Below, piece by piece: positions 1-11,057 of a stretch of 64,000 nucleotides of DNA. Below the pieces are notes generated by a model that was not told the origin of the DNA, ran no database searches, and worked only from the letters and a program-made list of their open reading frames with translations. The position numbers and the translations under genes are program-made. The stretch is from Mesotaenium endlicherianum (taxonomy: Eukaryota; Streptophyta; Zygnematophyceae; Zygnematales; Mesotaeniaceae), in contig WELA01007798.1 in the NCBI GenBank assembly GCA_009602735.1, positions 62,001 through 126,000 on the forward strand, given 5' to 3'. Numbering within the stretch: position 1 is the first letter of the stretch; each line of letters begins with the position of its first letter.

Positions 1-1
1 T

Positions 2-1546
2 CGATTTTCAGCCGCCTATGAAAGAGACCCTTACTACAAGAACGGAGAAGCAGCCTTGGACCCATGCAAGAAGCAAGAAGGAAATTATTGGGTGAGGCAT
101 GATACGGGCCAGAGATGTGTTCCTGATGACATAGAGCTCCGGCTCTTGCTTCTACGAGAAACACACGACAACCCTCTTGGAGGACACTTTGGAATCCTAA
201 GGACCACGGGCGTTCTAGCTAGGACTTATTTTTGGCCAAGCATGTCTAAGCAAGTCAAGGAGTACTGCAGGAGCTGTGACACATGCCAAAGAATCAAGCC
301 ATCATCGCAAAAGGCGGGAGGACTCCTCCAACCACTACCAATCCCCGAAAGACAATGGACGGACATCTCAATGGACCTTATCGTGGACTTGCCCGTGACA
401 CCTCGAGGCCATAATGCAATACTCACGGTGGTGGACAGACTTACCAAGATGGCTCATTTTATTCCCACGACGACTAAGGCTACAGCACCACAACTTGCAA
501 GACTCATCTTTGACAACATCTTCCGACTCCATGGACTACCATCAAGAATTGTGTCAGATAGAGATCCAAGATTCACAAGCCATTTCTGGAAAAATCTCTT
601 CAAGAACTTGGGTACATCGCTGGATATGTCTACTGCCTACCACCCACAATCAGATGGGCAAACCGAGCGTATGAATCGTACCCTAAAGACCTCTCTAAAG
701 GCCTACGTGTCTACCCTCGAGCAAGACTGGGACATGTACTTGACCCCCCTCGAGTTTGCCTACAACAACACTACGCAGGCCTCTACCCAAGAGTCCCCAT
801 TCTTCCTCAACTATGGCTTCCATCCGACCACGCCACTGAGCTTCACGGCTGGCCATGATGAAGTACCTGCAGCCACAGATTTTATGGAGACATTAGAAGC
901 AGCCCTTACAGCAGCGAAGAAAGCTCTACAACACGCGCAAGATGCTCAAGCAAGAGTGGCGAACAGATCCAGAAGAGAAATTACGTACAGAGTGGGTGAC
1001 AACGTGTTACTATCATCCAAGAACATTTCCCTGAACAACAGGCCTGCCGGCAGCAAGTTCTCTCCCAAGTATTTGGGACCCTTCAAGATTATCCAGCAAG
1101 TCAACCCCGTTGCTTTCAAGCTAGAACTTCCCCAGACTATGCACATCGACCCCGTATTCCACGCTTCCCTCTTCAAGCCATATGTGCAACCCGACAACAA
1201 GTTCCCAGGACGTGTGACAACCCCACCAGCCCCAACAATAGTGGATGATCATTTGGAGTACGAAGTGGAAGACATAGTGGCTATGAGAAATTTCAGGAGA
1301 CAGCAGCAATACTTGATCAAGTGGAAAGGATATCCAGATTCGGAGAATAGTTGGGTGGCGGCGCACTACCTTGACAAAGTTCAGAGAAAGTTGAAGCGCT
1401 TCCATGCCGCCAACCCCCATCTTGGACCAGCCCCAAGTCTCTCTACTAGAAGCCCGAAGACTTCAGGGAGGCAGCCTGCCACCATCAAGAAGCAGCAGAA
1501 GACCCCTTGGAGGCAGCCTGCAAGAACAAGAAAGAGGAAAAATTGA
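2..1546 (+). CDS. Ty3/Gypsy chromovirus integrase with chromodomain (3' part of pol, open at window edge)
   Basis: The frame is open from base 2, so this is the end of a polyprotein that starts outside the window. Numbering from base 56, an HHCC zinc-binding module is visible (H37, H44, C74, C77). The DDE core has Asp107 (in SMDLIVD), Asp168 (in VSDRDP) and Glu204 (in GQTERMN). A GPY/F-type motif (YLGPF) lies near 340, and a chromodomain spans about 400-450 (EYEVEDIVAM, then QYLIKWKGY and ENSW). The integrase inserts cDNA into chromatin; chromodomains of this class bind methylated histone H3 tails and steer insertion to heterochromatin. All catalytic residues are present with no internal stop, which makes this the best preserved integrase in the window. 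The tail after 450 is Lys/Arg/Gln-rich. A decayed relative lies at 8.9-10.4 kb. Confidence 0.95.
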   Translation, partial: RFSAAYERDPYYKNGEAALDPCKKQEGNYWVRHDTGQRCVPDDIELRLLLLRETHDNPLGGHFGILRTTGVLARTYFWPSMSKQVKEYCRSCDTCQRIKPSSQKAGGLLQPLPIPERQWTDISMDLIVDLPVTPRGHNAILTVVDRLTKMAHFIPTTTKATAPQLARLIFDNIFRLHGLPSRIVSDRDPRFTSHFWKNLFKNLGTSLDMSTAYHPQSDGQTERMNRTLKTSLKAYVSTLEQDWDMYLTPLEFAYNNTTQASTQESPFFLNYGFHPTTPLSFTAGHDEVPAATDFMETLEAALTAAKKALQHAQDAQARVANRSRREITYRVGDNVLLSSKNISLNNRPAGSKFSPKYLGPFKIIQQVNPVAFKLELPQTMHIDPVFHASLFKPYVQPDNKFPGRVTTPPAPTIVDDHLEYEVEDIVAMRNFRRQQQYLIKWKGYPDSENSWVAAHYLDKVQRKLKRFHAANPHLGPAPSLSTRSPKTSGRQPATIKKQQKTPWRQPARTRKRKN

Positions 1547-2315
1547 CATTAGACACTCTTCTCTTCTCGCAGTTTCTGGACAGAAAACTAAAACTGCTAC
1601 TGGTAATAGGTCTCTGCATAATAAATTCTGAAAATTTACCTGGCTGTAGTCCATGAGTAGCCGGTCATTTAGAGTCCAAGTTTGCTCAATTTGGAGCACT
1701 GGTGAGAGAGATATGATGCTCTAAGTAGAAGGGGGTCAGGCTGCTGGCATTGTTAGGACAGAATATGCCTTCTGACATTGTGCCTTCCCCTGAACTTGGA
1801 ATGCTCTGAAACTCAAGACTCTGGTAGAACATCTTACAGCGCCCAGTTTGAGACTTAGTTTGCAGAATTTGGAGAAGTATAGAAGGACTTATGATTTTCA
1901 GAAGTTTCTGCACAGATTTGGAGGAGTGCCTACTCTCTCAGCTCTCAACGACACTCCAGAAATGAGAATGCTCTCAAATTTGGTGACCCGGTAGAGTTCT
2001 CCGACGCGGTCCGTCTGGCACTTGAATTTTTAGATTTGGAGCAGTTCTGTGGCCGCTATGAATTCTTGAGTTCGTGGCAGATTCTGGGCCAACTTGTACA
2101 ATTTTCTTTATCATTAAGGAGTAGGCTAGCCAATAAGGTCACACCACCTACGACCTTGCCTAGTCTACCTTACATGTGTAGCACCTGACTTGGCGCTTTT
2201 GACTAGTCCTCTTCACAAATGTGGCATATGACTTGAAACTGTTGACTAGTTTGCTCCACATGTGTAAGACCTGACTTGACGCGCCGAGACGTCGCTTTTT
2301 CTATCAGGGGGGTGA
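1547..2315 (+). other. 3' untranslated part of the chromovirus, ending in a purine tract
   Basis: This non-coding stretch lies between the integrase stop and the 3' LTR. It ends in a short G-run (about 2306-2312) directly before the LTR start, the expected place of the plus-strand primer (polypurine tract). The related copy keeps only the two ends of this stretch (about 10432-10571) and lacks roughly 600 bp of the middle. Confidence 0.6.
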
Positions 2316-2814
2316 TGTAGTGATTTGAGTTATTATATATTAGTATGCATATATTTTAATGTTTTCAAATATATTTGGAGTAGTATTGTGTGGAGTCAAG
2401 TGTGAATAGGTACTCTAGTAACTTGGTTCATGTCCTTTGAACCTTCCAAGGCATTTTCGAAGTTAGAGGAAAGACCTAGAAGAACTCCATGTGGCAAAAG
2501 TCAGATGTGCCATTTTTAGGTCAAAAGGACATGTGTACATTATTCTAGAAAGAGGTGGCAAGTTTTGGGATGTGTTGGGTGCCAACACATCAACATACAC
2601 CTTCCTAGAAATTACTTATGTAGCAAGTATATAAACAAGAGCTAGAACATTGAAAGACATTCCAGAATCACTCTTGTACTTGCCAAAATCCAGAAATATA
2701 TTAACTTTCAAGAAGCCATCTCTCTTTCAAGAAGCTACCACTTGTGTTCAAAGATCCTTGTCTTGAATAAAGTATTCTATTTTACTAAGTACTTTATCTA
2801 TCTGGTTCACTACA
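2316..2814 (+). repeat. 3' LTR of chromovirus copy 1 (499 bp)
   Basis: It begins TGTAGTGA and ends TTCACTACA, a short terminal inverted repeat with TG...CA ends. It aligns along its length with 10572-11057, including the shared stretch with GGTGCCAACACATCAAC. A TATA-like box (TATATAAA near 2628) and an AATAAA signal (2766-2771) fit an LTR promoter and poly(A) site. Confidence 0.88.
2627..2635 (+). promoter_or_regulatory. TATA-like box in the LTR
   Basis: The run TATATAAA lies about 135 bp upstream of the AATAAA signal inside the LTR, the usual layout for an LTR-retrotransposon promoter. The same position in the second LTR reads AGTATATAATC. Confidence 0.45.
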
Positions 2815-2817
2815 GGG

Positions 2818-3285
2818 GTGGTGGAGCGGCAGACAGCCATGGAAACAGATTGGAGGAAATTCAGTGCACCCTCGAGGACGGATTCCAAGGGAATTAACGG
2901 GGGAAAGGGATCCAACCAGCAAACGTCCACAAGGGCAAAAATTACACCAGAGAGGGGAGTGGAAGCTGAGCAATGCCAAACAAAGAAAAAAACAAGTGCA
3001 ACAAGGGCAAAGAGGCGTAGACTTTGGATTGTAGGGAATACAGGAGTGACGGTTGCGGATAGAAACCGACGGGAGACCGAAGGCACCGAAGATCAGGAGG
3101 GAGGATTTGAAGAAGGACCTCTCGATGTGGAGAAAGTAACTAAGCAGACAGGAGCAGTGAGTGAAAATGCTCACGAAGAACCCATGGAGCCTTCCGAGGA
3201 GGAAGGATACTACGAAAACGATGACGAAGAAGAAGACGAGGAGGTAGGCAACTTTGAGGCGGGGGTTGAGGACGCAGTCCAGTAG
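2818..3285 (+). CDS. Hypothetical charged protein with acidic tail
   Basis: This open frame of about 155 codons has a Lys/Arg-rich middle (KKKTSATRAKRRR, a possible nuclear localisation signal) and a strongly acidic C-terminus (YENDDEEEDEEVGNFEAG). I recognise no domain family. It begins three bases after the chromovirus LTR, so its true 5' end may be cut off by that insertion. A second frame with related composition follows at 3306-3924. The whole stretch may be exons or a frameshifted remnant of one gene. A long Ser/Leu-rich frame on the opposite strand is a shadow of this composition. Confidence 0.35.
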   Translation: MVERQTAMETDWRKFSAPSRTDSKGINGGKGSNQQTSTRAKITPERGVEAEQCQTKKKTSATRAKRRRLWIVGNTGVTVADRNRRETEGTEDQEGGFEEGPLDVEKVTKQTGAVSENAHEEPMEPSEEEGYYENDDEEEDEEVGNFEAGVEDAVQ

Positions 3286-3336
3286 AAGCACAAAATCCGA
3301 GGGAGATGAAGAGGGTGATAACCTCCCCATTTGTTT

Positions 3337-3534
3337 GGGAGCTGAGAAGGGGGGAAGATTCGGCAAGTAGGCGTTTAAGGAAGAGGACGAAGTCGGCAAG
3401 AAAGCGGAACATGATATACAACAAAGAGATTTCTTGGGAAGTGAGAAGGGTGGAAGATTTGGCAAGGAGGCGATTAAGGGAGTGGACGAAGTCGGCAAGA
3501 AGGCAGAACATGATACACAACACAGAGAGAAAGC
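3337..3534 (+). repeat. Two-unit 99-bp in-frame tandem duplication
   Basis: Units 3337-3435 and 3436-3534 both begin GGGARNTGAGAAGG and both contain GACGAAGTCGGCAAGAA and GGAACATGATA or GAACATGATA. The period of 99 bp equals 33 codons, so the duplication keeps frame in a Lys/Glu-rich coding stretch. The units differ at scattered bases. Confidence 0.75.
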
Positions 3535-3924
3535 TGCAGGGGAAAAGGCGGCCCAAGATAGAGGAGAAGGGCTGCCCTTGGGCGTCAAGCGGATGGTGGA
3601 ATTGACGCCACGATTCCAGACAAGAATTGGGGTGGCAGAGGGTTTGGAGCTGGTTGCCTTGGCAAATTGGGTGCAGGACATGCCATTAAAGATGTCGCAG
3701 AAATGGGCAAGATGAACAAGACATTGGAGCTGCAGATAGCTCACACAGATAAAACGATTGTGAAAATGAAGGCACGCCTCAACAAAATGGATGACCTGTT
3801 AGTGGCGACCAACAAACAGGTAGCTATAATATGCGACCTGGTAAAAGAACTTTTTGACAGTGTGAATACTGCACCAACACAAGCGGGGAAGAGGGCATCA
3901 AAGAAGGACAAAGACCCGAGATGA
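3434..3924 (+). pseudogene. Remnant coding frames, Lys/Glu-rich helical protein of unknown family
   Basis: Two overlapping frames continue from the duplicated segment. The second (3667-3924) reads as a helical, coiled-coil-like peptide (LELQIAHTDKTIVKMKARL, then NKQVAIICDLVKELFD) ending in a Lys-rich tail. The frame change between them suggests a lost intron boundary or a frameshift. I recognise no family. The helical end would suit a Chara-type repeated gene or a transposon accessory protein, but the sequence does not prove either. Confidence 0.3.
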
Positions 3925-3959
3925 AAATTGAGGTCAGCGATCCCCATTGAAACTCATGC

Positions 3960-6060
3960 TTTTGTCGACATTGACAGGCACAAATTGCAATAAGATGCTG
4001 TCATTAATTTTGCATCACGTGCGTGACGTGTGCCATGGCAGGAGGAGGCCATAAAGGCCCAATGGGACTCACAGCAAAAGCTGGAGGTAATCTTCCAGCT
4101 GCTCGAGACGGACCTGAGGTGGCAGCACGTAGAAATTGTGATGAAAACGATGGCAGAGAAGGGCCACAAGAGAGCAGTCGAGATCATGAGCCAGTGACAA
4201 CTAGCCAAGAAAGATCCCCGATACACGGACTCTTTGTTTACCTGGATGCTTTGTTCGGTTGAAGGTGGCGTCGAAGAAAATCGCATCGTTACTCCCATCC
4301 TGACGATGAGGCATCTTTCCTGCCAGTAGACATGAGTTGAAATAGGAAGGTTCACAAACACATGCATCAATGGCAATACGTGGAGCCAATGGAGGCCTAT
4401 ACTATAACCCCTTAGGCCTCATCCACTAATATGCATTCAGGTGCTGAATTTGAGAGCGCGCAGAAATTGCACGCCAAACACAGGCAAACAAAGGGGGACA
4501 CGAGGAAAGTGATCGGGAGTGAATTAAAGTGCTGGTCAGAAATGGGCAGAGGCACGCTGCTGTGGTATGACAAAGAGAGAATGCTCCTCCAGAAGGCTTC
4601 TAGGTTGGTGCAAGCAGCGCACTCCATGGCTTCATTGGCGAAAGGACGGCATTGTGACCGCTGAGCACAAGACGCTGCTTAAAAGCATGGAGGCCGCAGT
4701 GGACACGTGCACGACAAATGTGAGCAGTGTTGTGCCAAAACACATATTTGGGCAATGGGCGGAAGGAGGGCGTTGGCGAGTGCTTACTCTGGGACGTCGT
4801 GGCCACTTTGCATGCAGTGGTACAAGAGGAGGAAGGGCGGCAACAAGGGCGTGAACGAGGACGAGTGTTTATCAGATGGTAATGACGAAGTGCGAGAGGA
4901 GGAGGACTAGTTCACAGAGAGTGGTACAAGACCTGGTCCGTGGTCAGCCACCGCCACTGCGCAAGATGCGTTTACAGGCCGCGCACAGAGGTGTGCGAGA
5001 GGAGCCTGAATATCCGAGCATGATTATCCAGGCCTAACAATGGGTTGTTTTGAAACCATGTGCGTCAGAAGAGGATGCGTACGTTTGACAGGTCTTACGA
5101 CTATTCCAGCACACTGCACACCGCTGCCGACTCCGACAGGTTTGATCCAAATTTAACGAGCACATTGTATGGCATAGGCCGTATGTGAAGGGTAGACTCA
5201 CTAGGGCAGGCATCAAGGTGGTTGTGCAGGCTCAGATTCGGCGCATGTGGCGTCTCCTCCTCCCCGTGGTGAGCCATACATGGAGCTTCACTCTTTGAGC
5301 CCAGGTGATGTGCACATTTTCGTGTGCATGCGAGGGTGAACCCGCTGGCAACGTGGCACGATGCGGATGCAAGGAGGGTACTCCACACAACGTCTCCTCG
5401 TTTGAGAGGTGAGCACCAATAGGAGGATGCAATTGCCATTTTAATGTGGACGTACATTGTGATTGCGTGAGTGCATTTCATGACAAGTTTGTGCATGTGC
5501 CTCACTGGGCTACTTCTTGGGGGGGGCGTCAGGTGCGGGAGTGGGAGGCCTGGCTTCACCGCCCCGCAAGAGTAAAGTAACGCTGCTTTTGTCCCCAATG
5601 CGCCCCGCTATTTCCTATTTTTGGCCTCACTTTGCCGGGCTGCTGAACTTGGTTTGTGAGATGTTGTCCAAGAAGTTATCGTCCCCCACAGAGCATGCAG
5701 GTATCCAGAGGCATCACGTGGAATTTAGATTGTCGTGAGAAGCGTACGTTGCACACGCTAGCGTCCTCTCAACCCATGCAGAGGCAGAGGGCAGCCTCAC
5801 CGCTAGCAAGTTGCACACCGTCAAATGAGTAAGAAATCAGCTTCTTTGGTCCACATCCATTAGGTGTACGCCCAGCTCAGACAGATGATGAAGGTCTGAC
5901 GCTCTCCTGTGGTCAGGCCTGGCGATGAGGAAGAACAAAATACCACTCTTGCAGAGCAATACAACCACAACAATCTAGGAGGAGGTCCCATTTGGACCCA
6001 TTGAAGCAATCTGGCAAGAGGGAGTCGGCATCCAACTATGAGCAGCTGAATGCGCACGTA
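3960..6060 (+). pseudogene. Degenerate coding-like stretch, family unknown
   Basis: Short plus-strand segments read like protein without a sustained frame. Near 4045-4200 there is EEAIKAQWDSQQKLEVIFQL and further helical sequence, preceded by a possible 3' splice site (CCATGGCAG). Near 5030-5190 there is a peptide with MRTFDRSYDYSSTLHTAAD. The segments are broken by stops every 30-60 codons. This could be an old gene, a decayed transposon ORF or exons of a diverged gene. I can name no domain. Confidence 0.25.
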
Positions 6061-6640
6061 GGCATAATGAAGGCATAATGATGAAAACTAATCAGGTAAT
6101 GAGCCGGTAGGTACGGGTGAGATGGTGGGCATATAGACATTTGCAATTTGAAGCTGCAGGTAGTTATGAATGGTACCCTGTGCGTAGGCAGTGGGTGGTA
6201 AGGCACTGAAAGCTGCTATCTGTGGCGTATGGCGCCAAAGAAGTGGTTGACGAGAAGGTGCAGGCAGCTTGTAGTGATACATTAGCATAAGTGGTGGGTG
6301 ATATGAAGCGGGTGGCAGTTTTGAGTGATGTTGTAGGCATCGGCGTTGGGTGTTAGTAAGCTGGTGGCAGTGCGGAGTGGTATGTGCGACATGAAGAGAG
6401 GGTGAGTGAAAGTTCATCTGGTGGAGGGTGATATCTTAGGCGTAGTAAGTGGGTGATAGGTACCTAATCAGTATGGATTTGAATAGCATAGGTTAGGCCA
6501 TGTGTGGAGCCGATTTGGGCCCAGGTGGCTCCATGTGTAATAGCTCCTGGATTTATTCAATTAATTTTCGCTTATATATACATTTGAGAGAGCACGTCCA
6601 TTGTCGGTGCCCTTTTAAGTTTTTTTCTGCCCGCTTTTTT
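6061..6640. other. GT-rich stretch without a recognisable gene
   Basis: The plus strand is rich in GGTGG/GTGGG words (for example GGTGGGTGATATGAAGCGGG near 6293). No frame on either strand resembles a known domain. Minus-strand frames here are Pro/His-rich shadows of the GT bias. Confidence 0.4.
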
Positions 6641-6649
6641 GTGGTCTCG

Positions 6650-6911
6650 ATGATACACGTGGCAGACGGCCATTGGCGCACATGTCGTATGTGAGAAAAC
6701 CGTTGCCTGCTTCGAGTGTGTCGGCTTGGGACACACTCAAAACACTTGTCGAGCCGTCAGTATACTCGTGCACAAGCATCGACATTGTATCTCCGATATT
6801 CTCCGCGGCCTGACGCAGAAGTTGTCAACGTCAGCTGCCGCAGGTTTTCCTGCGAGTGTGTCTGAAGCTTCTAGCTGCGTTGCCTTACGGAGATGCAAAA
6901 TCTACCTTTGA
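6650..6911 (+). pseudogene. Gag C-terminal remnant with CCHC zinc knuckle (chromovirus copy 2)
   Basis: Bases 6708-6749 encode CFECVGLGHTQNTC, a perfect C-X2-C-X4-H-X4-C retroviral-type zinc knuckle that binds RNA in the nucleocapsid part of Gag. The frame ends at 6911. It lies just upstream of protease and RT remnants of the chromovirus and is most simply the Gag end of copy 2. The upstream Gag is not recognisable. Confidence 0.65.
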
Positions 6912-7047
6912 AAACGGAGATTGATGGAGCACCAGTGACCCCCATTGCTTTGAGGAACAGGGCAAAAATGAGGCGGAGTGAGGTCGAGGAACGCCCATCT
7001 CCGGCACTCTAACTCCGCCTGCAAAGGGCGAAGATTGGGTACCTCTC

Positions 7048-7355
7048 CGCCCTCCGAGTTTCGTCTAAAATCTGGCTATCTCCACAAAACCAGTCTCATA
7101 GTGATGATGCCCGATGGATTCTCCTATACTACCCTCTCCAAGAAGACGTACCACTTGGCACTCTCTATCAGGTCGTTCAAAGATAGAGTAGTGTTCTCCC
7201 CCATGCAGCTGGACAAGTACGACATCATCCTCGGAACCCATTGGTTGACCAGGCTCATCCCCCAAGTGGATTGGAGAGGGGGTAGCATCAAGATCAAGAA
7301 CGACATCACTTCAAGAATATGTATTTTGCGCGCAATCTGGAATATTCAGACCTAA
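7048..7355 (+). pseudogene. Protease C-terminal remnant (chromovirus copy 2)
   Basis: The peptide SFKDRVVFSPMQLDKYDIIL followed by GTHWL is the typical end of a Gypsy aspartic protease, where the strand before the conserved ILG-type motif leads to the link into RT. The DTG/DSG active site that should lie 60-70 residues upstream is not seen. Sequence at 6960-7060 (GGCGGAGTGAGG...) instead resembles the repeat near 15350, so the active-site part is probably replaced or deleted. Confidence 0.6.
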
Positions 7356-7539
7356 GACATCAAGAAGCCAAGACTTGAGATACTCTTGTCCGCCCTCCAA
7401 CCAAGAGACTTGTAAGAAAGGGACACGAGCTTCTTTTGGCCTTGATCACGCCAAATGATATCAAGGACACTCCAAGTCAAGAAGACAGCCCCATACCCAA
7501 GGAGATATAAGAAGACTTGGAGACTATAGAAAAGTATTC

Positions 7540-8358
7540 TCCCCGGAATTGCCCAAGGGCCTACCCCCCAAGAGATTCGTAGACCACAAGATAGAGTTGG
7601 AGCCCCGAAGCAAGCCCATCTCTTGGCCTACGTTCAAGATGTCATACACGGAGTTAGACGAAGTCAAGAAGAAAATCAAGGAGTTACTGGAGCATGACTT
7701 CATTCGACCTAGCAAGTTGCCATGTGGAGCCCCGGTGCTATTTGTGAAGAAGAAGGACGGTACCTTGAGGATATGTGTGGACTATTGCACCCTCCACAAC
7801 ATCACCATCAAGAATCGATACCCGCTGCCGCGCATGGATGAGCTCATGGACCGGCTGGTTAGAGCCAAGGACTTCACGAAGATTGACTTACGGAGCGGCT
7901 ACCACCAGATTTGCATCGCAGAACCAAAGATAGAAAAGACGGCGTTCAGGACAAGATATAGACATTTTGAATTTAGGGTCCTGCCATTCGGACTCACCAA
8001 CGCGCTTGCCACGTTCATGACTATGATGAACACCAAATTTCAGCCCCGGCTGGGTAGATTTGTGGTAGTATTCATCGACGATATCCTAATCTACAGGACA
8101 ACCCTTGAAGAGCATGCACGACACTTGAAAGAAGTCCTCGAAGTATGGAAGCAAAATGAGCTATTTGGAAAGGAGTCAAAGTGCGAGTATGCCAAACAAG
8201 AAGTGGAGTTCCTAGGTCTCCACGTGACTGCTGAGGGCATCAAAATGGACCGCAAGAAGACCACGGTGATGGAGGAATGGCCAACTTCCACAACCAAGAA
8301 TCATTCGTGGGATTTGCCAAATGGTACAGGAGATTCATCCAGAGGTTCTCGCACATAG
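7540..8358 (+). pseudogene. Reverse transcriptase (chromovirus copy 2)
   Basis: An almost continuous RT domain is readable. It has PCGAPVLFVKKKDGTLRIC with DY, then NRYPLPRMDELMDRL, KIDLRSGYHQI, TAFRTRYRHFEF, VLPFGLTNA and the catalytic FIDDILIY, followed by FLGLHVTAEGI in the thumb. The polymerase Asp pair is present. After 8280 the frame shifts and continues as FAKWYRRFIQRFSHIAAP in another frame (8277-8516). It would copy element RNA into cDNA, but no intact Gag-Pol surrounds it, so this is a pseudogene. Confidence 0.88.
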
Positions 8359-8379
8359 CAGCCCCCCCTGACTGGTCTA

Positions 8380-8740
8380 CTCAACAAGAATTGGTTATAT
8401 ACATGGACAAAGAAAGAGGAGGAAGCATTCCAACAATCAAAGCAAAGATTGACAACATCCCCGGTGCTGACACTCCCAAGTCCAAATCCAGGTTGGCCTT
8501 TCCACGTCATCACTGATGCGTCTTTCTACGCCATAGGAGCAATCCTCCTTTGAGAGCAAGGCAAGGGACTGCAGCCCATCGTTTGCGAGTCAAGGAAGCT
8601 AAATCCAGCCGAGAAAAATATACAACCACGGAGCGAGAGGCATTGGCGATTATACATGCCTTGAAGGTTTGGCGCTGCTATGTCAAAGGTTGCAAGGTGC
8701 TGGTCACAACGGACCACGAAGCATTGAAGCACCTCTAGAC
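8380..8740 (+). pseudogene. RNase H remnant (chromovirus copy 2)
   Basis: Readable RNase H motifs are TDASFYAIGAILL at about 8513-8551, directly followed by a stop, then EKYTTTEREALAIIHALK VW and VLVTTDHEALKHL (ending at a stop at 8736). These carry the Asp, Glu and Asp expected of the RNase H active site. The domain is broken by frameshift and stop codons. Confidence 0.75.
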
Positions 8741-8889
8741 ACAGCCGTACCTTTCAAGGAGACAAGCAAGATGGAGTGGATACTTGTAACGATACAACAT
8801 CACAATTCAGTACCAGCCCGGCAAGACAAACCTGGCTGACACCCTCTCAAGACTGCAATTAAACGCAGTGATGACATCCCTGAAGACAG

Positions 8890-10431
8890 ATCTAGAAGCT
8901 TGAGTTTTAGCCGCCTATGAAAGAGACCCTTATTGCAAGAATGAAGAAGCAACCTTGGACCCATACAAGAAGCAAGAAGGCAATTATTAGGTGAGGCAAG
9001 TCACGGAACAAAGATGTGTTCTTAATGACTTAGACCTCCGCCTCTTGCTTCTAGGAGAAGCATACGACAACCCTTTTGGAGGACACTTCGAGATCCTTGA
9101 GGTCACGGGCGTTCGAGCCAATTTTTTTTTGCTAACCAGGAATGTCTAAGCAAGTCAAAGAAAACTGCAAGAGTTGCGACACATGCCAAAGAATCAAGCC
9201 ATCATCACAAAATGCGGGAAGACTTCTTCAACCATTACCTATCCCCGAGGGACAATGGACAGACATCTCCATGGACCTCATTGTGCACTTGCCAGTGACA
9301 CCACGCAGCCGTAATGCAATATTAACAATGGTGGACGGACTTACAAAGATGGTTGATTTCACCCCAACAACGACCAAGATTACAGCACCCTAGTTAGCAA
9401 GACTCATCTTTGACAACATATTCTGATTACATTAAGAATAGTGTTTGATCGCAACCTGAGATTCACAAGCCATTTCTGGAAATATCTTCTCAAGAACTAA
9501 GGTACATTGCTGGATATGTCCATCGCTAACCTCCCGCTATCTGATGGACAAACAGAGCGTATGAATCGTACTCTCAAAACCTCTCTAAAGGCCTACATCC
9601 CTACTATGGAGCAAGTCCGAGACATGTCCTTGACCCCCTTGGATTTTGCCTACAACAACACGACGCAGGCCTCTACCCAAGAGTCTCCTTTCCTCCTCAA
9701 TTATGGCTTCCATCCGACCACGCCACTGAGCTTCACGGCTGGCCACGATGAATTACCTCTTGCGGCATATTTTTTGGAGACATTAGAAGCCCTTGCAGGA
9801 GCCAAGATAGCTTCACAACACGCACAAGATGCTCAAGCAACAGTGGCAAACAGTTCTAGAAGAGAAACTACCTACAGAGTGGGTGACACGTGTTACTATC
9901 ATCCAAGAACATTTTGCTGAACAACAGGCCTGCCGGCAGCAAGTTCTCTCCCAAGTATTTGGGACCCTTCAGGATAATCCAACGAGTCAACACAGTTGCT
10001 TTCAAGCTAGAGCTTCGCCAGACTATGCACATCGACCCTGTGTTCCATGCTTTGCTCTTCAAGCCAAATGTGCAACCCGACAACAAGTTCCCAGGACGTG
10101 AGACAACCCCACCAACCCCAACAAAATGGATGACCATTTGGAGTATGAAGTGGAAGACATATTGGCTATGAGAAATTTTAAGAGGCAACAGCAATATCTC
10201 ATCAAGTGGAAAGGATATCAAAATATTGAGAATGGTTGGGTAGCGGCGCACTACTTTGACAAAGTTCAGAGAAAGCTGAGATGCTTTCACGCTGCCAACC
10301 CACATCTTGAACCAGCCCCTAGTTTCTATCCAAGGCACCAAAAGACTTCAGGGAGGCAGCCTGCCATCATCAAGAGGCAGCAAAATACCCTTTGGAGGCA
10401 GCCTGCACAAACCAGAAAGAGGAAAAGTTGA
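8890..10431 (+). pseudogene. Integrase and chromodomain remnant (chromovirus copy 2)
   Basis: This aligns base for base with the intact frame at 2-1546. Zinc-finger Cys residues (CKSCDTC near 9170), the first Asp (SMDLIVHLPV), a degraded second Asp region around 9440, the Glu region (DGQTERMN) and the chromodomain (EYEVEDILAM, QYLIKWKGY) are all visible. Several stops and frameshifts split it (for example near 9392, 9500 and 9890). It is an older or less constrained copy of the same family. Confidence 0.88.
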
Positions 10432-10571
10432 CATTAGACACTCTTCTCTCTCGCACATTCTGAAAAGAAAACTAACACTGCTACTGCTCATAGATCTTTG
10501 ACTAGCCTTTTCCACATGTGTCAAACTTGACTTGACGCGTCGCGATGTCGCTTTATCTGTCGGGGAAGTAA

Positions 10572-11057
10572 TGTAGTGATGTAAGTTAGAACGTATTATT
10601 AGGACTTATACTTTGATGCTTTTAAATATTTTGGAATAGTTTTGTGTGGAATCAAGAGTGAATACATATTTTAGTGACTTGGTTTATGTTTCTTGAACTT
10701 TCTAAGGCATTTTTGTATATAGAAGGATGGCCTAAAAGAACCCCATGTGGCAAAAGTCAAATGTGCCATTTTTGGGTCAAAAGGATATGTGTACGGCAGG
10801 TTTTGGGATGTGGTGGGTGCCAACACATCAACGTGCACCTTCTCAGAAACTACTTGTGTAGCAAGTATATAATCATGAGCTAGCACGTGGAGAAGGCATT
10901 GGAGAATCTCTCTTATACTTGCCAAGTTTGAAAAATATATTAACTTTCTAGAAACCATCTCTCTTTCAAGAAGCTACCACTTATGTTCAAAGATCCTAGT
11001 CCTGAATAGATAAAGTATTCTACTTCATCAAGTACTTTATCTATCTATTTCACTATA
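10572..11057 (+). repeat. 3' LTR of chromovirus copy 2 (about 486 bp)
   Basis: It begins TGTAGTGATGTAAG and ends TTCACTATA, aligning throughout with 2316-2814 but lacking a few short segments. The last bases have CACTATA in place of CACTACA. The minus-strand element's LTR-like repeat starts at the very next base. Confidence 0.85.

Noticed and set aside
2794-3744. 316-codon Ser/Leu-rich frame on the minus strand
   Set aside because: Antisense shadow of the Lys/Glu-rich plus-strand frames and of the 99-bp duplication; it has no domain.
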